Positions 53,011-59,065 of a stretch of DNA of 59,065 bases are shown piece after piece; positions within the stretch are counted from its first letter, which is position 1, and every line of letters starts with the position of its first letter. The DNA is taken from positions 1 to 59,065 of the forward strand of contig DVFJ01000033.1 in NCBI GenBank assembly GCA_018713325.1, written 5' to 3'. The translations under genes and the position numbers were made by a program. Below the pieces are notes generated by a model, which saw only the letters and a program-made list of their open reading frames with translations, did no database searches and was not told the origin of the DNA. This stretch comes from Candidatus Onthenecus intestinigallinarum (GTDB lineage: Bacteria; Bacillota; Clostridia; Christensenellales; Aristaeellaceae).

Positions 53011-53673
53011 TCACAGGTGCAGCCTGCGCTTGAGCTCCTGGGCAACGGCGCCGCCCTTGAAGACGAGCAGCGCGACGAACGCGATGACGCTGACGCACAC
53101 GCAGGCGATGGAGGGATAGGCGTTGCGGCACAGCCCGGCGGCGAGCAGCGCGGCGGGCAGCAGGCCGAAGAGCATGTCCAGCAGCAGGTAGATGAGAAAG
53201 GCCTCGCTGGGCATGCGCAGCACGAGCGTGAGGATGAACATGGCCAGCATCACGCTCATGAACGCGGCGGGCAGCAGGTAGTCGATGGACCAGGCGCGCC
53301 AGCCGGTGCACAGATCCCACAGCACGCCCAGCGCGCACACGGCGACGACCTGCTGCGTGAGCGCCTTGAGCACGTTGCGCCTGCGGGCGATGGAGATGTA
53401 CAGCAGCAGCCACAGGCAGGCGACGCCGCCGGCGACGAACAGCGACCAGCCGTGAAAGCCCAGCGCCCAGTCGACGCCCAGGCAGGCGACGGCGCCGCCC
53501 ACGGTACACAGCAGCAGGATGCGGAAGAACAGGCCGTGGCGCGCGTAGAGGGTGGGCACGTCGGGGAAGGGCGGGCGGGAGTCGCCGCCGCGCGGCAGGG
53601 TCATGCTCTGGCACAGCGGGCAGCGGGCCTCCTCGCCGGCGATGGTCACGCCGCATTTGTCACAGTAACGCAT
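53011..53673 (-). CDS. DUF6320-like membrane protein with zinc ribbon
   Basis: A 220-residue protein opening with a zinc-ribbon (CDKCG at 4-8 and CPLC at 18-21) followed by several transmembrane helices (about six, from residue 50 on). This combination matches DUF6320 proteins that occur in Clostridia beside acyltransferase-like genes. Function unknown. An AGGTG site lies just before the ATG, three bases after the acyltransferase stop. Confidence 0.75.
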   Translation of the reverse strand: MRYCDKCGVTIAGEEARCPLCQSMTLPRGGDSRPPFPDVPTLYARHGLFFRILLLCTVGGAVACLGVDWALGFHGWSLFVAGGVACLWLLLYISIARRRNVLKALTQQVVAVCALGVLWDLCTGWRAWSIDYLLPAAFMSVMLAMFILTLVLRMPSEAFLIYLLLDMLFGLLPAALLAAGLCRNAYPSIACVCVSVIAFVALLVFKGGAVAQELKRRLHL

Positions 53674-53676
53674 GGT

Positions 53677-54939
53677 TCACCTGCTTTCGGGGTGGTTGGC
53701 GTAGATCGTCACGTCCAGGTCCATGGCGGTCAGCGCGCGGAAGAAGCGGCGCTGCACGTCGGTGGAGACGAGGGACGTGGTAAAGCCCATGGACAGCGTG
53801 TCGCCCAGCGAACAGACGCACAGCTGCATCTTGCGCGTGGCGCAGTAGACGTCGAAGCGCTCCAGAAAGGGCATGAGCGCCTCGGGCATGGTGATGCGCC
53901 CCACGTTGGACAGCGACGCGGTGAAGTCGCGCTCGGCGATGTCGCAGGACAGGCGCATGACCGGATCCTTCAGAAAGAGCGGAATGGCGCGCATGAAGGG
54001 ATTGCGCTCCAGCGCGCCCAGCGCGTTGAGGCGGTTTTCCAGCACTTCGGGCGTCAGCGCCTGGCGCAGGGACTCGCGCACCGAGGAGACGACCGCCTCC
54101 AACGTCGCGGGACCGGAGCGGAAGTCGTATCCGACGTTGACCACGCTGAAGAAGTTGCGCGCGGAGGCCGAGTCGAAGTACTTGCGCAGGTTGACCGGGA
54201 TCGTCACGACGACGGGCCTGCGCCGAGCGCGCAGCGGGCGCTCCGCATCGATGCACAACAGCAGGATGGCCGCCAGCAGCTCCGTGATCGTCGCGCCCAT
54301 CGCGCGGGCGCGCTGCAGCAGGCCCGATGCGCTCGTCGTGCCGACGATGACCTGCTGCCGCCACTGCGGGTGGCGCAGGCCGCGCAGCTGGTAGGCCACG
54401 GGCCCTGATGCCATGCGCCGGCGCTTGCCGCTGTAGTAGCGGTCAAAGCTGTCGTCCATGCGCTGCCCGCGCGAGGCGTCGTAGTCCAGCGCGGGCACGC
54501 CGTCCCGGGCCAGCTCGGGGTGGCGCAGCAGCAGGTAGCGGTAGATCAGCGTGCGCAGAAACTGCAGCGCGCCGGTCGCATCCGTCAGCGCGTGGTAGAC
54601 CTCCAGATTGATGCGCGCGCCATAGTACGTGACCGCAAAAAGCGGAGAGGCAAAGCCCTGATAGAGGGCGGCGCAGGGCGGCGCGTCCTCCTCGCAGACC
54701 GTCGCGGGGAAGTCGCCCTCCTCCAGGTAATACCAGAACAGGCCGCGCTTGAGCACGTAGCGGAACGATGGGAAGTCGATCATCGCATCCGAGAGCGCGC
54801 GGGCGAGCGGATCGGGATCGACCGGCTCGGTCAGCGTGCAGGAGAGGCGAAACACGCGCGTGTCGGCCTTGCCGCTCGTGGGCGGGAAGATCTTGGCCGC
54901 ATTGTCCAGGCGGCTCCAGTTCTTGGCCAGGGGGATCAC
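53677..54939 (-). CDS. Condensation-domain-like alcohol acyltransferase
   Basis: A 420-residue CoA-dependent acyltransferase-fold protein. The catalytic HxxxD is HALTD in EVYHALTDATG (about residues 114-124), and the second half has the DFG-like region around RITMPEALMPF and TTSLVSTDVQRRFF. Relatives annotated alcohol acetyltransferase esterify alcohols from acyl-CoA, and others are wall or lipid acyltransferases. It overlaps the upstream hydrolase gene by ATGA. It probably works with that hydrolase and the DUF6320-like membrane protein; product is unknown. Confidence 0.75.
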   Translation of the reverse strand: MIPLAKNWSRLDNAAKIFPPTSGKADTRVFRLSCTLTEPVDPDPLARALSDAMIDFPSFRYVLKRGLFWYYLEEGDFPATVCEEDAPPCAALYQGFASPLFAVTYYGARINLEVYHALTDATGALQFLRTLIYRYLLLRHPELARDGVPALDYDASRGQRMDDSFDRYYSGKRRRMASGPVAYQLRGLRHPQWRQQVIVGTTSASGLLQRARAMGATITELLAAILLLCIDAERPLRARRRPVVVTIPVNLRKYFDSASARNFFSVVNVGYDFRSGPATLEAVVSSVRESLRQALTPEVLENRLNALGALERNPFMRAIPLFLKDPVMRLSCDIAERDFTASLSNVGRITMPEALMPFLERFDVYCATRKMQLCVCSLGDTLSMGFTTSLVSTDVQRRFFRALTAMDLDVTIYANHPESR

Positions 54940-55871
54940 CTCGCATCGTCCGGCGGCAGGGGATGTCCGTCAAGAAAATCACGGACCAGCTCGAGCGCGC
55001 GCGCGGCGTGGGCAAAGCGCGGGGGCAGGGAGAAAAAGCCGTGCAGTGCGCCCTCGACGCACACGTGCGAGGCGGGCACGCCCTCGCGCGCGAGCCGCTC
55101 CGCGAACGCCTCGCCCTCGTCGCGCAGGGGATCGTACTGCGCGGTGACGACGAGCGTGCGCGGCAGACCGGCAAGCGACGGCGCGTACAGCGGCGCGAGA
55201 TAGGGACTGCATGCGTCGGCCTCGCCGCGCACATACAGGGCGAGATATTCGCGCATCATGCGAGAGGTCAGCAGGTAATCCTGACCGTTTTCGCGCACGG
55301 AAGGAAAGGGCGAGCCGTCGGTGAAGTCGGTCTGGACGACCGGATAGAACAAGATCTGCGCATCGGGCAGACGCTCCCCGCGATCCATGCTCATCAGCAG
55401 GGAGGCCGCCGCCAGGTTGGCGCCGGCACTGTCGCCCATGAGCGTGAGCGGGCCGTCGTAAGGGAATGTCGGATCGCCGGCGAGCACGGCCTGCAGCACC
55501 GCATGGCAGTCGGACAGGCCGTCCGGAAACCGGTGCTCCGGCGCGAGCCGGTAGCCCACCGAGCACACGGGCCGGCCCGTGCGCTCGCACAGGTGGCCGC
55601 ACGCGGCGTGATAGCTGACAAGCGAGCCGGTCACCCAGCCGCCGCCGTGGAGGAACAGCAGCGCGCCGGGCCGGCGCGCACCCGGCTCGGGCTCGTAGAT
55701 GCGCACCGGGACGCCGGCGATCTGCGCCTCGCGGGCGTTTTGCACGATGTGGGCGCGCAACATGGGCGCGGCATCCTGCAGGGCGCGAACGCGCCGGTAA
55801 TTTTGGGGCAAGTCGACGTCGGGAAAGGACAGCGCGCGCAGCGCGGCGCGCAGGGCCTCATTGAGCGCCAC
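54936..55871 (-). CDS. Alpha/beta hydrolase, hormone-sensitive lipase type
   Basis: A 311-residue esterase of the HSL (family IV) group: the oxyanion motif HGGGW (about 76-80), nucleophile in GDSAGA (about 146-151), and the late Asp in QYDPLRDEG plus His in ALHGFF. These enzymes hydrolyse small acyl esters. The GTG at 55871 is seven bases after AGGAGG; the ATG at 55877 is only one base away. First gene of the minus-strand run, with its own promoter. Confidence 0.87.
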   Translation of the reverse strand: MALNEALRAALRALSFPDVDLPQNYRRVRALQDAAPMLRAHIVQNAREAQIAGVPVRIYEPEPGARRPGALLFLHGGGWVTGSLVSYHAACGHLCERTGRPVCSVGYRLAPEHRFPDGLSDCHAVLQAVLAGDPTFPYDGPLTLMGDSAGANLAAASLLMSMDRGERLPDAQILFYPVVQTDFTDGSPFPSVRENGQDYLLTSRMMREYLALYVRGEADACSPYLAPLYAPSLAGLPRTLVVTAQYDPLRDEGEAFAERLAREGVPASHVCVEGALHGFFSLPPRFAHAARALELVRDFLDGHPLPPDDAR

Positions 55872-55955
55872 GGGCATTCCTCCTGCATCGTTTTTTTATG
55901 CACAGACGCCCGCCGTCGGTCTGCGGACGCGAGCGGACGGGCGTTGCTTACGTCT

Positions 55956-55984
55956 ATTGTAACAGCATCCGGCGCGGGGCGCAA
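55956..55984 (-). promoter_or_regulatory. Promoter of the hydrolase-acyltransferase operon
   Basis: On the minus strand TTGCGC (55979-55984) and TACAAT (55956-55961) with 17-base spacing, 85 bases upstream of the first gene. Confidence 0.5.
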
Positions 55985-56034
55985 CGGGAACGGGCGAAAA
56001 AAAGCGCGGCATCCCGCGCAAATTCACCAGGCGC

Positions 56035-56063
56035 TTGACTTGGCACGAAACGGATGGTATCCT
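56035..56063 (+). promoter_or_regulatory. Promoter of the GNAT gene
   Basis: TTGACT (56035-56040) and TATCCT (56058-56063), 17 bases apart, 35 bases before the GNAT start and divergent from the promoter at 55956. Confidence 0.7.
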
Positions 56064-56097
56064 ACTGAAAAACAGGTAGGACGGAGGAGGAGACGCC

Positions 56098-56634
56098 ATG
56101 GACGCGCGCATCTTTTACCAGGACGGGGACGTGACAGTCCGCGCGTTGACAGAGCAGGACATCGGGCCGCTGTGCCGCGAGGAGGCGCTGCAGGGCTGGC
56201 CCGTGCGCGACGCCTGCTACCGCGGCCGCCTGCGGGACATGGCGCAGGGGCGCTGCGTGGCGCTGTGCGCGCTGTGGCATGGCGAGCCTGCGGGATACGT
56301 CAACCTGTACGACGGCGCGGACGACGGCCCGTATGCGGGCGCGGGCCTGCCGCAGATCGTCGACTTTGCGGTGCTGGAGAAGTACCGCCGCCGCGGCATC
56401 GGCACGCGGCTGATGGACGTGGCGGAGCGTCTGGCTGCGGGGCGCGCGGATGCGGTCGGCCTGGCCGTGGGCCTGCACAGCGGCTATGGCAGCGCGCAGC
56501 GCATGTATGTCAAGCGCGGCTACGTGCCCGATGGTACCGGCGCGTGGTACCGCGGCGCGCAGCTGGCGCAGTACGCGCCCTGTGTCAACGACGACGACCT
56601 GGTATTGCACATGCAAAAGCGCCTGAACCCCTGA
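56098..56634 (+). CDS. GNAT-family N-acetyltransferase
   Basis: A 178-residue single GNAT domain. Motif A is FAVLEKYRRRGIGTRLMDVAE (in pieces, about 92-111) with the RRxGIG acetyl-CoA loop, and motif B is the GYGSAQRMYVKRGYVPDG stretch (about 127-145). Target unknown. GGAGGAG precedes the ATG and a strong terminator follows; it is transcribed alone. Confidence 0.88.
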   Translation: MDARIFYQDGDVTVRALTEQDIGPLCREEALQGWPVRDACYRGRLRDMAQGRCVALCALWHGEPAGYVNLYDGADDGPYAGAGLPQIVDFAVLEKYRRRGIGTRLMDVAERLAAGRADAVGLAVGLHSGYGSAQRMYVKRGYVPDGTGAWYRGAQLAQYAPCVNDDDLVLHMQKRLNP

Positions 56635-56657
56635 AATGAAAAAGTTGGATCCGACGA

Positions 56658-56685
56658 ACCGGAGCGTGGCTCCGGTCTTTTTTTT
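56658..56685 (+). terminator. Terminator after the GNAT gene
   Basis: Perfect eight-base-pair stem (56658-56665 with 56669-56676), three-base loop, then a C and eight T residues. Confidence 0.92.
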
Positions 56686-56956
56686 GCGCGCACATGCGCG
56701 TGAAGCGGGCAGGGAAGGCTGAGGACATTCAGGCGCGCGCGACCGCATAGAGTTGGAAAGGCTTGTCAAAAAAGGGAGAGGAGGGAGATGCGAAATTCTC
56801 CCGGCGCGGGTGCGGCGGCGTCGGGACTTTCGGGCGGCGCATTGGCAGGCGCAGAACGAAAAGCGCGTAAAATCGCGGTTTTCGCGGCCCGGCTACGGTC
56901 GCATAAAGGCTGAGACGGCGGGCACAATGATGCCGTGGACGAAGGGAGGCATCGGC
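56686..56956. other. Gap between GNAT terminator and ywmB-like gene
   Basis: About 270 bases without a confident gene. It contains a possible 41-codon ORF (ATG at 56788 close to AGGAGG, stop at 56911-56913) that resembles no known protein, and no convincing promoter for the ywmB-murA pair that follows. Confidence 0.4.
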
Positions 56957-57520
56957 ATGCGGCGCAAGGCGATCGCGGCAATCTGCGCGACGGTGGCGGC
57001 GGCGTTTTTGGCTCTGTATCTCGACTTTGCGCTGACGGACACGCGCAGCCTCATGGCGGCGGCCCGGACGCAGCAGGTTGAACCGTATGCGTTTTACGTG
57101 CGCATGGAGCACGAGGTCAGTGCGTGGGGCGCGGTGCCGGTGCTGACGGCGGCGCAGCGAGCGGCACAGACGCTGCCGTCCGGCGGCGTAACCGTGCTGG
57201 AGAGTCCGCAGCGCACGCACGTAGCGCTCACAAGCGCCTGCGCGCCGGATCTGTGGACGCTGCAGGGTGTCATCCGCCGCATGCGCAACGCGCTGGGACG
57301 GCGTGAGGCTATGATCTGCCTGACCGGACGGACGCAGCGCACGGACCTGGAGCAGGCCGCGCGGGAGATCCTGGCCGCGCTGGGGGACGAGGCGCAGGAG
57401 GCGCTCGTACAGGGATCGCTCGTCTCGCTTACGGGGGCGCGCACGCAGGTGGCGCTGCGCCTGGATGGAGCGGGCGCGCGGGTGTACATCGGCCGTCCAC
57501 ATATCCCCATCGAATACTGA
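56957..57520 (+). CDS. YwmB-like exported protein upstream of murA
   Basis: A 187-residue protein with an uncleaved or signal-anchor N-terminus (about 5-24) and an extracytoplasmic domain. Recognition rests on weak sequence resemblance to the YwmB (TATA-binding-like) family and on the same position directly upstream of a murA gene as in Bacillus. Function of YwmB is unknown. GAAGGGAGG lies eight bases before the ATG at 56957; the frame upstream reads through the gap and is not supported. Confidence 0.6.
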   Translation: MRRKAIAAICATVAAAFLALYLDFALTDTRSLMAAARTQQVEPYAFYVRMEHEVSAWGAVPVLTAAQRAAQTLPSGGVTVLESPQRTHVALTSACAPDLWTLQGVIRRMRNALGRREAMICLTGRTQRTDLEQAAREILAALGDEAQEALVQGSLVSLTGARTQVALRLDGAGARVYIGRPHIPIEY

Positions 57521-57546
57521 CGCAATACGGGAATGGAGGGGTCTTT

Positions 57547-58818
57547 TTGGCACGATTTACGGTGCGCGAGAGCCCGCCGCTGCGCGGGACGGTGCGCATC
57601 GGGACGTCGAAGAATGCCGTCCTGCCGATCATGGCGGCGGCGCTGCTCACACAGGAGGAGGTGCGCATCAAGAGCCCGCCGCGCCTGAGCGACGTGCACA
57701 CGCTGCTGCAGGTGCTGCAGGAGTGCGGGTGCGAATCGGAGATGGATGAGGGCGAACTGCGTCTTCGCGCGGGCCGCGTGTGCAGCCCGGAGAGCTGCGA
57801 TCGGATGCGGCGCATGCGGGCCAGTGTGTTGGTGATGGGCCCGCTGTTGGCGCGGGAAGGGATGGCGCGCGTGTCGATGCCGGGCGGCTGTGCGATCGGG
57901 CAACGGCCGATCGACCAGCACCTCAAGGGTATGGAGGCATTGGGCGCGCGCATCTCCATGGATCACGGCGGCGTGGTGCTCCAGGGGCGGCTGCGCGGGG
58001 CGGCGATCTATCTGGATATGCCCAGCGTGGGCGCGACGGAAAACCTCATGATGGCGGCCTGCCTGGCCGAGGGCACGACGCGCATCGAAAACGCGGCCAA
58101 GGAGCCGGAGATCGTCGACCTGGCGGCCTGCCTGGTCAGCATGGGCGCGCGGGTGGCGGGCGCCGGCACCTCGACCGTGACGATCGAGGGCGTCAAGCGG
58201 TTGCACGGCGCGCAGCATACGCCCATCGCCGACCGCATCGAGGCGGGCACGATGGCGTGCGCCGCGGCGCTGACCGGTGGCGACCTGCTGCTGGCCGGCG
58301 CACGCAGCGACCATCTGCGCTCGCTGCTGTTCAAGCTGACGGAGGCGGGCGTGTACGCGGCGGATACGCCGCAGGGCCTGCGCGTGAGCGGGCGCGCGGG
58401 GCGCGCGATGGAGGTGCGCACGATGGCGTATCCGGGTTTTCCCACGGATTTGCAGGCGCCGATGATGGTGCTGTGCTGCCGCACGCCGGGCACGTCGGTG
58501 TTTCTGGAGACGATCTTTGAGAACCGCTACATGCACGCAGCCGAACTGGCGCGCATGGGCGCGCGCATCCGCGTGGAGGACCGCGTCGCCATCGTCGAGG
58601 GCGTGCGCGAGCTGACCGGCGCGGCGGTGCGCGCGACGGACCTGCGCGCCGGCGCGGCGCTGTTGCTGGCGGGCCTGTGCGCGCGGGGCGAGACGCTGGT
58701 GGAGGACGACGGCGGACACATCGACCGCGGCTATGAGCGCATCGAGGAGAAACTGCGCGCGGTCGGCGCCGACATCAACAGGGTGTGCGAAAGCGCGCCC
58801 GGCTATTCGGAATTTTAG
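57547..58818 (+). CDS. murA: UDP-N-acetylglucosamine 1-carboxyvinyltransferase
   Basis: First committed step of peptidoglycan synthesis, adding enolpyruvyl from PEP to UDP-GlcNAc. The 423-residue protein has the substrate lysine Lys22 in TSKNAVLP, and Cys115 in [14 protein letters not shown], the residue alkylated by fosfomycin. The start is a TTG at 57547 after GGAGGGG. Relative to common MurA the first strand is slightly shortened. Firmicutes often carry two murA copies; which one this is cannot be told. Confidence 0.95.
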   Translation: MARFTVRESPPLRGTVRIGTSKNAVLPIMAAALLTQEEVRIKSPPRLSDVHTLLQVLQECGCESEMDEGELRLRAGRVCSPESCDRMRRMRASVLVMGPLLAREGMARVSMPGGCAIGQRPIDQHLKGMEALGARISMDHGGVVLQGRLRGAAIYLDMPSVGATENLMMAACLAEGTTRIENAAKEPEIVDLAACLVSMGARVAGAGTSTVTIEGVKRLHGAQHTPIADRIEAGTMACAAALTGGDLLLAGARSDHLRSLLFKLTEAGVYAADTPQGLRVSGRAGRAMEVRTMAYPGFPTDLQAPMMVLCCRTPGTSVFLETIFENRYMHAAELARMGARIRVEDRVAIVEGVRELTGAAVRATDLRAGAALLLAGLCARGETLVEDDGGHIDRGYERIEEKLRAVGADINRVCESAPGYSEF

Positions 58819-58876
58819 CGCTTGGGCGCGGGGGCGGGGCCCTCGCGCCTCATCCGTTCAATTTTCGCTTTTTCAG

Positions 58877-58905
58877 TTGACAAAAACGCCTTTCTCGCGT
58901 ATAAT
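58877..58905 (+). promoter_or_regulatory. Consensus promoter of the tRNA-Leu gene
   Basis: Perfect TTGACA (58877-58882) and perfect TATAAT (58900-58905) with a 17-base spacer, about 25 bases before the tRNA. Confidence 0.92.
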
Positions 58906-58929
58906 ACTTAACGTTGCAGTGAGCCACAT

Positions 58930-59014
58930 GCGGTCGTGGCGGAATTGGCATACGCGCACGTTTGAGGGGCGTGTCCAGCAATGGGTACGGGTTCAAGTCC
59001 CGTCGACCGCACCA
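58930..59014 (+). tRNA. tRNA-Leu (anticodon GAG)
   Basis: Seven-base-pair acceptor stem GCGGUCG/CGACCGC with encoded CCA, a long variable arm typical of class II tRNA, T loop GUUCAAGUC and anticodon stem-loop CACGU-UUGAGGG-GCGUG placing GAG at the anticodon. It reads CUC and CUU leucine codons. Confidence 0.95.
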
Positions 59015-59022
59015 TGTAAAGT

Positions 59023-59065
59023 CTCAGCACGTTGCTTGCCAACGGGCTGAGCTTTTTCTTTTTTT
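59023..59065 (+). terminator. Terminator after tRNA-Leu
   Basis: Interrupted stem (59023-59028 with 59046-59051, inner 59031-59034 with 59040-59043) followed by T-rich sequence to the end of the window. Confidence 0.8.

Noticed and set aside
56788..56913. 41-codon ORF in the gap upstream of ywmB-like
   Set aside because: It has a strong ribosome-like site only three bases away, no recognisable sequence and no conservation evidence.

Overview
The window looks like chromosome of a high-G+C Clostridia-like Firmicute (roughly two-thirds G+C by eye, codons heavily ending in G or C). The evidence is the sigma-A type promoters, AGGAGG ribosome sites, a T-box leader, the yybS-like/rplI/dnaB and ywmB-like/murA gene orders, small OadG-like subunits, an MgtE, and a PurBox-like operator. 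I cannot name the genus. The first ~855 bases are different: AT-rich, with a DUF3267 zincin and the start of a conjugative-element sigma-factor-like gene. They end inside a truncated oligopeptide permease gene, which suggests either a deletion/integration scar or a chimeric assembly join.

Layout. 0.8-3.4 kb (minus): truncated peptide ABC permease and its solute-binding protein. 3.7-6.9 kb (plus): guaB and a strongly degenerate guaA-like gene. 7-15.4 kb (minus): a purine operon purE-purF-purM-purN-(GNAT)-purH-purD-(PHP), with a promoter and PurBox upstream. 15.5-19.4 kb (plus): a TrmB-Nudix fusion, a MATE exporter and an FMN-binding exported protein. 19.5-20.9 kb (minus): beta and a tiny gamma-like subunit of a sodium-pumping decarboxylase. 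21-26.9 kb (plus): KdpE-like regulator, YybS-like protein, rplI, dnaB, topB. 27-30.4 kb (plus): membrane protein, UspA-like protein, second MATE, unrecognised conserved protein. 30.5-36.7 kb (plus): MBOAT, SGNH-like and VanY-like envelope genes, then mgtE behind a proline-rich leader ORF, and a DegT-family aminotransferase. 36.8-41.7 kb (minus): gatB, gatA, gatC and an archaeal-type aspS under a T-box with an apparent Asn specifier. 41.8-49 kb (plus): a complete-looking aromatic block aroF-tyrA-aroB-aroA-aroC-pheA-aroK behind a Phe/Tyr-rich leader peptide and attenuator. 49-49.6 kb: nitroreductase. 49.6-55.9 kb (minus): a tightly packed run with KDPGal metabolism (dgoK, dgoA) and an acyltransferase/DUF6320-like/hydrolase trio. 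56-59 kb (plus): GNAT, ywmB-like, murA, tRNA-Leu(GAG).

How it fits together. The two nucleotide blocks supply IMP and guanylates, but the guaA-like product has lost its glutaminase nucleophile and histidine and several synthase motifs, so its real job is uncertain. The GatCAB/AspRS/T-box block is a coherent route to Asn-tRNA(Asn) that responds to Asn-tRNA charging. The aromatic operon converts PEP and erythrose-4-phosphate to prephenate, phenylpyruvate and the tyrosine precursor, sensed by Phe/Tyr codon translation; aroD and aroE are not here. Several operons overlap by ATGA or GTGA, implying translational coupling.

The most interesting items are the dead-glutaminase GuaA paralog beside guaB, the proline-rich leader ORF before mgtE, the Phe/Tyr attenuator, the Asn T-box, the TrmB-Nudix fusion, and the junction at the left end.
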